64,000 nt of DNA from Silene latifolia (taxonomy: Eukaryota > Streptophyta > Magnoliopsida > Caryophyllales > Caryophyllaceae), in NCBI RefSeq assembly GCF_048544455.1, contig NC_133536.1, forward strand, positions 40,606,152 through 40,670,151, in the 5' to 3' direction. The position numbers were made by a program, and so were the translations under genes. How positions within the stretch are numbered: position 1 is the stretch's first letter; each line of letters starts with the position of its first letter. The notes beneath the pieces are model-generated. The model saw nothing but the letters and a program-made list of their open reading frames with translations. It searched no databases and was not told where the DNA came from. Positions 23,385 through 35,325 of the stretch are shown here, piece by piece.

Positions 23385-24744
23385 TGCAAAGCTTTTAGGA
23401 CTGACATTTATGAAACCGTAGTGTGTAACCAAAAGATGTTTTGCTCCATCTATTTTGGTTAGGGGTGTAATGAAAATTGTAATCCGAACTTGTTCAATAG
23501 CTGTGTAAAGTGGACTGACATTTTATGTCAATTGTCTAGATATCATTTTATGGCAATGCGTAATTCTGGCACTACGGTGTCTTAGCTGACGGTTTTGTTT
23601 TAAATACTGTAGGAGATATAAAAGGCGCAACTCTGGCCTTGGTTCATTGTTGAACGTTGACTTAAAACTGACAGGCAGGAATTACGTGCATAGTTACGCC
23701 ATCTAACAACGGAGACAACATCAATTATATTTCCAGATACATCAAAATCACTTTTACACTCAAGTACAATATTTTCTCAAAATAATATCTGGCTGTTCAT
23801 TGGTAAAAGGTTTTCACAATTACAATGTCACCAACAAATTGTTATAAGACCCCAAAAATGTTAAGACGGTCGAATTCTCCACGTCTTCGAAAATTAGTAT
23901 TACTACCGTACATGTCTTCAACCATGGTCTGACGTGGGCAATTTACATAAATTTTTTTTTTCTAATACGTGGTGAAATCAACCGATGTTATTTTCATGAA
24001 AGCACGCCATCTTAATACATTATACACATCAATTATATTTCAAGATACGTAAATCAAACATTGGAAAACATTAGTATTTTATTGACTAAATACGAGTCGG
24101 TGTTACACCTTTTAATTAAGATATGGTTTGGGCCGTTTCTGTGTTCATAAATCTATGACGGTTGATTTCACCACGTATTCAAGAATTAATATTACTACCG
24201 TACATGTCTTCAACCATGGTCTTACAGGGCAATTTACATAATTATCTTTTTTTTTTAATGATATTTTCATAAAAGTACGCCATCTTAAACCTGACATGCA
24301 TCAATTATATATCAAGATACGTAGAACAAACATTGACAATCATTATTATTGTATTGTCAAAATACGAGTCAGAGTTACATCTTAAAAATAAAATACGGTT
24401 TGAGCCGTTCCAAAATTACAGTGTTCATAAATCTGTGACAAAAGATGTTTGATCCATATAAAATTTTTGTAGTTACACCAGTTGACTTATGTAAATTCTC
24501 GAAAAAAAAAGGCGTAACTATGGTATTTCACTGTGTGTACATTCCTTCCTCTTGATTACTTTAATCTTTATATTTCTTCTTTTTTTGCCTGCAATATATG
24601 TCTGTTTTCCCTTCAATCTCTCAAACCTGCATCAAAGCCTTACAAATTTAAAGCTAAATTTGTAATCATATTCAGAGACAGAATTGTATGTTCCCAACTT
24701 GTTTACCAAAATTAGTATTTTACCTGATCAGAACTTAATACTTT
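23385..24744. other. Convergent intergenic region of the MULE with tandem copies
   Basis: No gene. Diverged copies of a unit of about 285 bp lie at about 23865-24130 and 24165-24430. Each contains ACCGTACATGTCTTCAACCA, a T-run, CGCCATCTTA and CATCAATTATAT..AGATACGTA. A partial earlier copy may begin near 23700. The region must hold the 3' ends of both MULE genes. Confidence 0.7.
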
Positions 24745-27700
24745 TCATGCTCTCCCGGGGCAATTCCGACTATCATGGAAACCCAATTCACCACAAGCAT
24801 TACATTTTCTCGGCGCTTTCTTATGTTCTTGCACAGCTTTATCCTTTTGGGATACCAGTCGTTTTCCAGACCCCTTAGTCTTTGATTGTATAGGATTTAA
24901 AACCGTAACTTCAGTCGGTATCTTTGTACCTAACAACATTTCAAGCTCTTTATTTTTGTTTCTGGACTTTTCACCCGTGACACCACTACTACATTCAGAC
25001 GGGCTACTTTCTAAGATCATCTTGTCCTTGAAACTCTTGAGTAGGTCCATTAACTCATCGATACACTCCGGCTTCTGTTCTGCTATTGTCACACAGGAGA
25101 ATAATTCAGACCATAGGCTGCCAAGCTTGATTTTTTGAACCTCTAAGGCACTGCAATCTTCATTCAAAGTCTCGGGCAAATTACCACAAAGTGGCTGATA
25201 TAGAGCCAATTTGCTCCATCTACTTAGCAAAAAATGGTTGGGAACTTTTTTAAATCCTTGTTCTTTCAACACATAGAGAGCATGTCGGCACAGGAGACCA
25301 TGCCTCTCAAATTTCTTGCATGAGCAGCTTAACTTCACTCCATCAGGAATAAATCCAACATAATATACCTTATTTCTCTCACGATCATGGATGGGAATGT
25401 TGTCTGACGTATTACCCCCTAAAACCTTAACCCCACAAGTAAAACAGGCAGCGTTCCACTCGACCTGAAATTCAGAAAATATGACCGGAGTGTAAAACAC
25501 AGAAGCGTGCTTCTCCAAAGGATGAGGTGTTTCTAGACTAGGGAAAGAGTTTTTTGAATCGGCAATTAATTTGGACTGTTTCCACCTTTGAGCGTCCATA
25601 GCACTTTCAAATCTCATAAGAAACTCCACCAAAGTTAAGTTTGGATTCATGAAATTTCCGAAAAGCTATTTTCGACTCGGATCTAGATGTGGTCCTCATT
25701 AGTCCACCTAAAAACAGATTTCTGAAATACGCCGGGATCCAGGAAGCTCTCATGTCAAACATCGAAGACAGCCATTCATGTTCGGTTAACCCGTATGAAG
25801 ATATAACTGAACACCACCGTTCCTCAAACTCAGTCGGCTCAATGTCTTCTGCCCATACACACGCAGATAGATCTTTCATGAAGTTCGTTTCCCTATAAAT
25901 TGTAGAGCCGATCTTATCAGGTAGTTTCTTCATAATGTGCCACATACAATACCTATGATGAGTTTTGTCCTTGAATACTTTTTTAACCCCTGCCTTTATG
26001 TCGGCATCCTGGTCAGTAATGATGCACTTAGGGTACTTCCCACTCATTGCGGTCAGAAAAGATTCGAAAAGCCATGCAAAACCGTCATCAGACTCATTTC
26101 TTAGAAGCCCCCTGCAAACGTCACACATTTTTTTGTGATTGTCAACCCCCGTAAAAGAAGCAAATATCATCTTATATGTGTTCATGTTGAAGGTTGTGTC
26201 GAACGATGTCATGTCACCAAACAGACTGTAATTTTTTATTGATATAGAGTCAGCCCAAATAACTCTAGAAAGTCTTCCTTTCTCGTCAACGTCAAAATCA
26301 AAGTAGAAAGAGGGACACATGGCTTTCTTATGCATGAAATTTTCGATCATCATTTGAGCATCGTAACCCTTTATAAACTGTTTCATATCCCTCCAAAAAT
26401 TCTTGAAATCTTCTAGTGATGCTCCCACATTTCTGTATCCCTTTACATATTCCTTAAACATTCTGAAACTTTGTACGGGCCCTTTATTAACCTTTGAATT
26501 CTCTACAATCATAGTCTTGTGTACCAGCGTTAGTTCCCTTGACTCCGGCAAATGTACTATTGTGTTTGGGGTAGTCAGAAGGTGTGTGTGACCTTCGTGA
26601 AAGTCGACAATAACATATTTCCCTTTGTCATTCCTCTTGAGAAAAATCTTTGCATTACACAAAATTCTAGTCCTCTGCCTCTTTTTCACCTTTCCTCTAG
26701 GTTTACTCTCACCTGCCTTACTACACACACAGTATTTAGTCATCACCACCCCACCTACCATTCTTTGGGTCGACTTCCTCATTTTAAACCTAACATTGGC
26801 AGCATAAGTTTTGTAGAATTGCATTCCCTCATCCATATTTTCGAAAATCGTTCCCACGGTAGGCTTCAAATGAGGTGCACAAACAGGTATTCTTTCTTTG
26901 GAGTTGTGAGGGATTTCTGATGAGTCTGCAAATATCAGATAGCATATGTTATATTAGTACATAAATCAGCGGAAACCTTAACAACTGAAAACGCGAACAA
27001 ATTTTCTAAACCAGTGAACCTATTTGATTATCTAGTATTCATATCAGACTTTATGTTGCATTAAATTGAAAACTTAGCAGATAATCAACTCATGAAGTTA
27101 AGACAAACTAACCAAACACAATTAAGACACTCAAAACTTGAATTTACTGTGAACTTTCAACAAGATAGTGCAATTCTATATTCCCCATTGAAATTGCTAC
27201 TCAAGCATGCTAGAATTGTGTGTTGCTCAATCAGTTCAGAAACAGCTAAAGAACTATTCTTTCTGTCCATTTCAGTGACTCTCTGCGGAATTAACTCATA
27301 AAATTTGGAAAACCCAGAAAGCATAATGATGAATGCATGCATTCAGTAGTGTAACTAAGAGGGATTAACGATTCGCAATCAAATCGAGACGCATCAATTA
27401 TATTACCAGGTACGCATATCAAATCTTGTTTTCCATTAGTTTTCCAGAATGACCCTAAAGTGAACCTTGTTATCATATACAATAGTAGTTCTTACTCATT
27501 AACATCTATTTGATACCCATGTACATCTTTTTCAGTCTTGAACAAACACTATCCAGAAGTCACTATTAGATACGCAATCTGACACCGGAAACACATCAAT
27601 TATAATTCTAGATACGACAATCAAAACTCATAAGCAATAGGGCTAGTTCGACACACACAAGCAGAAAACCGTAAACACCATGTATCATATCTGACTAATG

Positions 27701-27929
27701 TAGCAAACATTCACACCAATTGCTACACTAGATACAACAACTAACATCAATAATAATAATACACTCTAAAACAGCCTTGAATAATTAAAACCCTAAAAAT
27801 AGACATACCTATACCCAATTCTGAAGGTATCTGTCCCAATTCGGAAGATATATGCCCGAGTTCATTGTTATCAGCTGGAACAATTGAATTAGTAGGATCA
27901 ACCAAAACATCGCATTCTTCGATTTCCAT
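24745..27929 (-). pseudogene. FAR1/FHY3-type MULE transposase, two exons, frame-damaged
   Basis: The transposase would bind the element's ends and carry out cut-and-paste. Exon 1 is 27809-27929 (start MEIEECDVLVDPTNS). An intron of 883 bp with consensus ends (GTATGT...TTTGCAG) follows, and exon 2 runs 26925 down to 24745. Total is roughly 770 codons. Order of domains: an N-terminal FAR1 zinc-binding region (YCVCSKAG ... ILCNAK ... HEGHTH), then the MULE DDE core with SFDTTF (first Asp), IITDQDADIKAGV (second Asp), the CMWH motif and FEERW (Glu). A SWIM finger (CSCKKFERHGLLCRHAL, about 25.28-25.33 kb) comes next, then a C-terminal zinc knuckle (CNACGELGFHDSRNC, about 24.76-24.80 kb). Two single-base losses near 25.65-25.68 kb split exon 2 into overlapping frames; otherwise it reads clean. 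Expressed host FAR1 genes share these domains, but the flanking inverted repeats identify this one as a transposase. Confidence 0.9.
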
Positions 27930-28189
27930 CAAAACCCTAAAAATCGACACAACAAAATTACAAATTGACAGGTAAATTCATCAAATATGTGATAACAATA
28001 CATAGATTCAGCGATACTTACATCAATTCGTGTAATATGTTGGTCAATTGAATAAATGTTCGTTGAATTTCTGGCTGAATTGATGGATAATCGCAATTTT
28101 TTTTTTGTGTTTTTGGTGCGTGTTTTTTTTTTTTTTTTTTTTTTGTGTCAAATTCTGATTTCGGCGGAAAAAGTCAGAGGAAGTATGCC

Positions 28190-28288
28190 TTGACAGAAAG
28201 AATCAGCCGTACGATTTCAGTGAATCCATTGGTTGTAGTTCGTTCTCACCGTTTGCACCGAGTGTTCGTTCTCACCTGATCCCACCTA
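28190..28288 (-). repeat. Right terminal inverted repeat of the large MULE
   Basis: Its reverse complement matches 16546-16640. Inside it lies a T24-T25 run (about 28120-28144), and the transposase gene starts about 260 bp further in. Confidence 0.9.
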
Positions 28289-28304
28289 TATATATATATA
28301 TATA

Positions 28305-28514
28305 TATGTCAAGGCCCATCAATAGAAAAGCCCACGCGTGAAAACTCAGCGGTTCCCGCGGCACTCGGTCGAGTGCTCGGTTCACTCGGTCGAGTGAACC
28401 TCCACTCGATCGAGTGACCTACGAATCAGGAGCCTTAACAAAATTGCAGACTCACTCGGTCGAGTACTCGGCCACTCGACCGAGTACTAGCTCTAGAATT
28501 TACGAGGTATTACA
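28305..28514 (-). repeat. Gypsy LTR, piece 3 of 3 (U3 start), minus strand
   Basis: On the minus strand the LTR starts TGTAATACCTCGTAA at 28514, close to the start of the 6157 LTR. It carries a cluster of about five CTCG-RY-CGAG palindromes (28355-28490) and runs into the TA-rich stretch that would serve as its TATA region. The large MULE interrupts it there. Pieces 1-3 add up to about 1.6-1.7 kb, a sensible LTR length. The absence of an attached body suggests a solo LTR. Confidence 0.75.
28355..28490. promoter_or_regulatory. Cluster of five ACTCG-RY-CGAGT palindromes (solo LTR U3)
   Basis: CACTCGGTCGAGTG, CACTCGATCGAGTG and CACTCGACCGAGTA copies, with half-site variants, lie 50-190 bp before the LTR's TA run on the minus strand. 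The position mirrors the cluster in the LARD-like LTR. Confidence 0.6.
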
Positions 28515-29282
28515 TGTTTAGCCTATAAATATAGTCTTTGTTTTCCACGGACTTGAAAATCCTTTGGCGATTGATCACAAATTCATAACTTCTGAAAGTC
28601 GGATTTTAATAAATTGTATAGAAAGGATTGCAATGGATTAGTCTTAATAATTTTAGAAAGTGAAATATTGAAGCTATTTATAATTTAAAAACTTTTAATA
28701 CTTGGGTTTGCATCCCAAAAGGATAAAAACAATTTTTAAAATCCTGGGCACATGCCTGGAAAGTGAATGTATTAAAATATCGAAAGGGAAAATAAGAGAA
28801 CATGAATCAGATCCATTATGTAAGTTACTATTAATAAAATAAGACAATTTTAAATATTAGTACGTATTTAAATAAAGTAAGTATAAACTATTCATTGAAA
28901 TAAAGAGAGAGTAATCCCTTTGTAAAAAAATTCCGGAATTAAATTGTCGTTACACGATTGCGGTATCATATTAAGGTAATGATTGTGCTACTGCTATGCT
29001 TATAAATCGTTACATGAGAAATTTTTTGGTACAAACACGAGAGATTCAATCATGTAAATAAGACATAATACTACATTTTTGATCAATTGACATAATGACA
29101 TAAAATATATAAAGCGCGTTTTGCAGAGCAAGGAAAACTCAAAATATCTCAACTATACATTTCAACATTTCACTACACACATTATATAATTTATATAATT
29201 ATAATAAATAAATATTGGTTACATACAGGTACGAATACGATGGCGTATAGATCCGATTACTCATCCGTCTATGGAGACACAT
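28515..29282. other. AT-rich intergenic DNA, nothing recognised
   Basis: No frame, terminal repeat or RNA gene that I can support. It lies between the solo LTR end and the 3' end of the small minus-strand gene. Confidence 0.6.
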
Positions 29283-29828
29283 TTAGGCACCGGCGCTAAT
29301 GGCATTACCAATCGAAATCTTGCCGATCTTTTGTTTCACGCCTTCATTTATATTATTGCCGATTTGAATATCAATATTACCGCCTTTTCGTTTAAAGATG
29401 GACGAATTGTCACCACTAGTGTTGCCAAATTCAACAGCTTCAACTTCTTGCTCCCCTACCTTATTCTGGTTACCCCCGGCTACCAACTTGAAGTCTCCCG
29501 TCTCTGTCTCTGCCTCGGTTTCAACTGTACACAAAATTACAAACACAATGCAAATAATTAGGCCAACATAAAGAAATTTGACAACTTGAATAATAAATCT
29601 ACAAGAGCTAGATTAATTACCTTGAGGAGCATCGTACGGGTAGGCAATAGGAGGGTCGAAGGTGGCCGGGACCGATGGTGGAGCTAATGTAAGAGGTGGA
29701 GGTGGAGGTGGAGGTTGAGGAGACGGAGCATCAGGGTAATTGCCGTTAATGGGTGGCAAGTGATGAATCCGGTCGTCGGAAAGGCCCTTATGATGTTTGG
29801 AATGATGGTGGCTTATGCAACTTCCCAT
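29283..29828 (-). CDS. Small two-exon gene, unknown product with MGSCIS N-terminus
   Basis: Exon 1 runs from the ATG at 29828 to about 29622, where CAAG/GTAATT is a good donor. Exon 2 begins after TGTGTACAG near 29526 and ends at the stop at 29283, giving about 149 codons. The N-terminus MGSCIS fits N-myristoylation (Gly2, Ser5 or Ser6-type context) with a neighbouring Cys for acylation, so attachment to the inner face of the plasma membrane is plausible. A His-rich stretch (HHHSKHH) and a proline run (QPPPPPPP) follow, then an acidic ETEAETETGDF segment and a C-terminus rich in Gly, Asn and Ile. I do not recognise the family. It is undamaged and lies outside the mobile elements, so a host gene is likely, but the splicing is inferred. 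Confidence 0.5.
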
Positions 29829-30080
29829 GCTTTGTGTTGTTATAGAGATTTGATTTTTGTAGACTTGAATAATAATAATCACATATAAAATATGAAGTAT
29901 CTTAGCAATTAAGAGTTTCTATATCATGAATAGTTGATCAAATCCTATTTTCATCTCTTTGAATGAATGTTTGTAAAGTGACATGGTCTGATTGTTTCAT
30001 CGGAACGTTCGTAGTCCATCTTCACTAAGTCAATAGCTTGATCAACTACTGTTTATATATAGTTGTATTATTTGTAAATA

Positions 30081-30774
30081 TAGACCGGTCAAAACATGAC
30101 CCGACATGTAAATCCAACCCGACCCAACCGATTTTTTAGGGTCAAAGACCCATAAATCTTGACCAGCGACAAAGACCTGTAAATATTGACTCGCGGCCCG
30201 AAATGACCAGTTATTTTACGGTCGAAACTCGGCTCGACCCGTTCGACCCGATGGATCAAAGATAAATTAAGAATATTATTAAAAAAAACTAATTTTATCA
30301 TATTATATTTGAAATAATAAATATAAAAATATTATTTAAATAATTTTATTTAAAAAATTATTTTAAAAGTCAATTTTATATATAACTTTTATATTATCAA
30401 TTAATAAAATAATTATTAAAATAATGAATATAATAATATTATTAATATTAAATACTCCCTCCTAGTCGTTCATTTCTTACCCTTCCACCTTTCATAAGAA
30501 ATAATGAATTGATTTTAGAACACATACAATTAAATTTGGATCACATAAAACATTCAAAGAAAAGGAAAGAGGGAAGAAATCGGAATAACATGAATAGGGA
30601 AAGATAGAAGAAATGAACGACTAGGAGGGAATATGATTTAATTTTAAAAAGTGTTTTTTCGACTGAAAAATGATAAAATAAAAGTCGTCATAAACTTTCT
30701 CTGACCCGTATTTTGACCCTAACCCAATCCATATTCTGACGGACCCATACCGCCTGACCCGTTTGACAGGTCTA
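30081..30774. mobile_element. hAT-like MITE with GACCCG-rich body
   Basis: The ends are inverted: TAGACCGGTCAAAACATGAC on the left, and TAGACCTGTCAAACGGGTCA on the minus strand at the right. Flanks TTTGTAAA and TTTGTAAT fit an 8-bp target duplication with one difference, as hAT elements make. The body is rich in GACCCG and TTGACC words. A Stowaway MITE is inserted at 30455. The right half is copied again at about 31600-31745 by the tandem duplication. Confidence 0.6.
30455..30631. mobile_element. Stowaway MITE (177 bp)
   Basis: The ends are CTCCCTCCTAGTCGTTCATT and its inverted match, flanked by TA on both sides. This is the Tc1/mariner-type target and the standard plant Stowaway terminus. 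It is nested in the hAT-like MITE. Confidence 0.9.
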
Positions 30775-31560
30775 TTTGTAATAATGCCATTGTAAAATAA
30801 ACTTTTTAATAATGTTCTCATTTGCTCTTGCATAATGTTTAAATTGTCATTTTAACTCTAGCTTATCCATTGATATATTACTTTTTTGTTTAAGAAAAAT
30901 TCATAAATATTTATCTAATGAGAAATGATAATATTTGTTAATATGTTTACTCATTAATATTAGTTTTTCTAACGTAAAAATCTACAAAAAAAATAAAAGA
31001 AATATATACCATTCGAATATAAGTATCAACTCATTATTTCCATTTTTAGTGGAATATTCGATTTTTATTTAACTAGTTTATTAATGAGTTGATACTTATA
31101 TTTCACGTCGTATATAAGTTATAACCTTTTATTCTTATCAATAGCCATAACAACTTTTTCTGAGTACCTGTGGTGACAATTCTTTATTTCAAAAAAAAAG
31201 GTTGCTATGTGGTAATGCAAAATGGATTTTCTCGATCCATTTCTTTATTCCGATTCCATTCATTTACCTTTTTAATTTCAAATAAATTTACAATTATCCG
31301 ATCGGATTTAAATTTAATTCGGACTATTGAAAAGTAAATGATCCCTACATAAATGATCCTTACTCGTTGTGATGTGAATGGATGAAACAATTTATTAAAG
31401 GGTATTTTACCCTTTTTAAAGAGAATATTTTCTTTTTCACCGAAGATGACAAGGAGTCTAGGACATTGTCTGTAACTTTAATCAATAAAACACACTTTTG
31501 TGGCATCTAAGAAGTCTTTGGACCCAGACAACCATGTCAAGTACGTAGCATCTAAGAGTA
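30632..31560. repeat. Tandem segmental duplication, copy 1
   Basis: About 0.9 kb of non-coding DNA, matched piece by piece in 31590-46690. The junctions with copy 2 run from the GTCATAAACTTTCTCT block (30690 and 31650) to the ACACACTTTTGTGGCATCTA block (31491 and 46622). About 155 bp at 31212-31370 is absent from copy 2 and could be a small insertion here. Copy 1 acts as a record of the sequence before the insertions in copy 2. Confidence 0.8.
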
Positions 31561-31845
31561 GTATTAATATTAATATTAATAATAAATACTCCAAATTATT
31601 TAATTTAAAAAGTATGTTTTTTCTACTAGAAAAATGATATAATAAAAGACGTCATAAACTTTCTCTAACCCGTTTTTCGACCCTAATCTGACCCATATTT
31701 GACCCGACCTGCAATCTGACCCGCCCGACCCGTTTGACAGGTCTATTATACTGCCATTGTAAAATAAACTTTTTAATAATGTTCTCATTTGCTCTTGCAT
31801 AATATTTAAAACATCATTTTAACTCTAGTTTACCCATTGATATAT

Positions 31846-32612
31846 GGAAAATGAGATAGCGTCACCGGGTGACGCTCAATTTGAGCGCCACCCGGGGTAT
31901 AATTGTAAATTACTCAAGTTTTTGAGTTTCTCTCTACCAAAATTTAAATTTTAAACTTACTAATAATAAAGGGTAGTTTGGTAACTTAAAATATCATAAT
32001 TAATATAATGAATTAAAGCAAAATCAAAAATAAATTGTGTATATGCATTTTTGACGACGAAACAATGAATAAGCAGAACTGCAGAAGCATATATAATGCA
32101 TTTTTGGAAAACATGGTGATCAACTCATTGCAACTTCAGCAAATTGAAATATTTAATACACATTTAATACCTAGCAATTGCATTACTACGACTTTGGGCA
32201 AAACTAGAATACAATAAATTTAATTTTTCATCATCTTATTTTTGCAATCATTATCCAATTGCCAAAAAAAGGTACTCTTCCTAATTTTCAATGCTAAATT
32301 GATTCTTTTCGGGCAATTTTTTGTCCATGGATGAACTTTCTTGAATTGATTTTACTTTGTAGAAATCAATTAGCAGGAGAATACTATCTCAACCTCAATC
32401 TCAATCTCAATCTCAATCTCTCATATCCATTATTAACTTATTAAATCTTATCTTAATTTGATTTGATTAGGTTAAGTTATAAATTTACAATACTACTCAT
32501 TAAGTTTGGCGCAAAAGTTAGAAATTAATTTTTTTGTTTACTTATTTTTAATTTTTAAAATTAAGGTGGCGCCGAGTTTCGGTACCACCCAGTGGCGCCC
32601 TATCGTCATCCT
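31846..32612. mobile_element. MITE of about 0.77 kb, superfamily unclear
   Basis: Absent from copy 1 of the duplication, which reads straight through GATATATTACTTTT. The ends are imperfect inverted repeats: AAATGAGATAGCGTCACC on the left and GATGACGATAGGGCGCCAC on the minus strand at the right. A hairpin-forming GGGTGACGCTCAATTTGAGC lies just inside the left end. No transposase. AT-rich flanks obscure the target duplication. Confidence 0.6.
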
Positions 32613-33418
32613 ATATATATTACTTTTTCGTTTAAAACATATTTTTGATAAATATTTATTTTGTGAGAAATGATATTATTTGTTAATATGTTTAATCATT
32701 AATACTCCCTCCAATTCTGCCTGAAGTTACCCAAGACTTTGTGCACAGCAATTAAGGAGAGGAAATAAAGAATGAATAAAAAGGACAAGTTGACTTGTAT
32801 GTAGGAAAGAGAAGACAAGATTAATTAAACTACAGCAATATGGATTAAACTTAATCCTTTCCTCCAAAATTAAATAAACTGTGGGCCATAATGTTCATAC
32901 AGTACAGTTGAACATCTCAGAAAATTTCTGAAATTTCTACATTTCTTACAACTTCTACATTACTTAAATTACAATGTTGAGATTTCTAGATTCATAAAAT
33001 TACAACCCTTCATAAAAATTCTGAAATTAAACTTACACACGTTTAATTTAAATGACAAAAGACTAGAAAATGAGATTAACTTCAGATTTGCGTGGGTTTT
33101 TCTTCACTTCTTCCTTCATTGTCATTAATCAGAACTGTAGCATCAAGAGGACACACAAGTGGAGATATCTGATGAAATTTGGCACCAAATTAAGATCAAA
33201 TTTAGACCGAAATTTCAGCTTTGAGCCAATTTGAACATTTCAGAGCAGTTCAAAATTTGCGCCAACATCAATCAACATTATGTGCAAGTTCAAATAATTA
33301 GGGTTTGTTACAGCTATATATAGAAAGTCATTGTTTTAGGCAGATCATTTATATGCAAACAAACAAAAACTCTCATTAAATACACCCAAATAAATTATCC
33401 TTAAACACAAACAAATTC

Positions 33419-34817
33419 ATGACAAAGAAAATCAGAAACTTAAGTAACTTAGAGAGAGCAAAAATTATTCAGATTCTACTTCTAAAATGTATAAATGGGA
33501 AACCGGTCAGAGGTACCATGTTAGAGGTGGCTCAACAATATGGTGTAACCAGAAAAGCCATCACGAATTTATGGAATGAAACAAAGCAACAAAGAGATGC
33601 AGGGGAACTCATTAACGTGAATAGCAAACTAAAGGGAAGGGAAGGAACTAACAAGGTTATATTTGATGCTGCAAGGTTCAAAAGCATTCACCACAAACTC
33701 AGGACTACTTAAAAAAGGATGGTTGTTGCTATGGATGTAAGTCAGTCAACTGTCTGTAGGTGGGTTAAAAGCAAAGTGATCAGGAGTCATACCAATGCAA
33801 TCAAACCAAGTTTGACAGACAAAAATAAGCTTGCTAGGTTAATTTTTTGTCTCTCTAAGCTATATTATGATGATATGCTTAGTAAAATAATGTTCAAAGA
33901 CCATGTTATACACATAGATGAGAAATGGTTTTACGTTACTAAAGATGGGCAAAGGTACTACTTAAGTCAAACAGAACCAGAGCCAGAAGAAGAACCACAC
34001 AGAAGTGTTCAATCAAAATCTTACATTGGCAAAATCATGTTTATGGGTGCTGTTGGGAGACCAAAATTTTCAAATAACAATGAATGTGTTTTTGATGGAA
34101 ATATAGGAATTTGGCCCTTTGTTTCTTTGGAGCCAGCCCAAAGAAATTCCAAGAATAGGGTTGCAGGCACAATGGAGACAAAACCAATTGACTCCATTAC
34201 TAAACAAGTTGTCAAGAATATGATGTTAGGGGTGGTGCTACCAGAAATCAAGAGAAAATGGCCTGCAAATGCAAGTAAAACCATATTCATCCAGCAAGAT
34301 AATACACGGCTACACATCAGCAACACAGATCCAGATTTCAGAGAGGCGGCAAGCAGTGATGGGTGGAACATACAATTAGTTCAGCAGCCCCCAAATTCAC
34401 CAGACCTTAATGTGTTGGATTTGGGGGTTTTTTAGGGCCATCCAATCTCTCCAAACACTCACCAATTCATACAAATTGGATGAGCTAGTGGTAGCAGTAA
34501 AAACTGCCTTCGACAATTTAGAAGTGATTAAGCTAAATTATGTGTTCATCACTTTGCAGGGTTGTATGCTAGAAGTGTTAAAACGAAGAGGACATAATGA
34601 TTACAAAATACCACACATGCATAAGAGCAAGTTAGCAAAGGAAGGATTATTACCAGAGTATTTAGAGGCAGAAAAAAGCTTGGTAAAAGATAGCATCAGG
34701 TATATTCACAATGTTGACAGTATTGATGTTGCTAATGCAGGTAATGCAGAAAATATTACTGACTTGGTAGATGTTGTAATGTTAGATTCACCATATTTCA
34801 TAGATATGCGCAGTTAG
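33419..34817 (+). pseudogene. Plant mariner transposase (DD39D type), two breaks
   Basis: Cuts and rejoins the element at TA sites. The N-terminal third has the helix-turn-helix seen in plant mariners (LEVAQQYGVTRKAITNLWNE, then SQSTVCRWVKSK). The catalytic core shows HIDEKWFY (first Asp), IQQDNTRLH (second Asp) and NSPDLNVLDLG (third Asp), the plant DD39D arrangement. About 465 codons in all, the usual family length. A TAA near 33710 interrupts the frame between the two N-terminal motifs. A G5T6 run near 34421 shifts the frame right after the third catalytic motif. Upstream, CTATATATAG near 33315 could be its TATA box. It is convergent with the second gene of the element. Confidence 0.92.
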
Positions 34818-35325
34818 ACAGTTAAGACACTAACCATCAACTTTGGTTGGTTGATGTACTAATTTTGTGCAACCAGAAGAAAACAGTACAACAACCAACC
34901 AGGAACAGCAGTCAAGAATAGACTCAGCAAGTTAAAGAACAAGAAAATAGCAAGTTCAAAACCAAAAAGTAGCAGACAGTCAAACTCAAGAACAAGCTGT
35001 ATTTTTTTGTTAATTCTAGGTTCATTTTAAGTCTGTATGAACTTTGCACATTTTGATGTTGATGATGTTGGTGATGCTGTTTATTTAAATCTCCTCTTGG
35101 CATACAACTTGATTACAATAATGATTTAAACAACAAACGAGGATTCAATGCATGCATAGCCTCGTCAAAATCTAAGATAATGGTGCCATTATGCATGCAA
35201 ACAATTCTAAGGCCCTCAAATAATTATCATTGGGCTTTAATTAAACAATATGCATGCATTTCATCATTAGTTAATTTTAATAAACTGAAAAATAAATTGA
35301 AGAAAAGTTCAATTGAGATCAACCT

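Larger units (their letters stand above)
16542..28288. mobile_element. Large Mutator-like element (MULE) with Ulp1-like and transposase genes
   Basis: About 11.7 kb bounded by inverted repeats of roughly 95-100 bp that agree at most positions. The shared core is GGTGAGAACGAA, then CTCGGTGCAAACGGTGAGAA, then ACCAATGGATT and ATCGTACGGCTGATTCTTT. TA runs flank it, so the target duplication cannot be read. Inside are a plus-strand Ulp1-like protease gene (18597-23384) and a minus-strand FAR1-type MULE transposase gene (24745-27929), convergent as in MuDR. MULEs carrying Ulp1-like genes are known in plants (Kaonashi-type in Arabidopsis, CUMULE in melon). Both genes here are damaged, so this copy looks non-functional although both ends are intact. 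Confidence 0.9.

Noticed and set aside
24745-26869. Transposase as a host FAR1/FHY3 transcription-factor gene
   Set aside because: The domains match FAR1 factors, but the gene sits between clear MULE inverted ends opposite the Ulp1-like gene and has frame damage.
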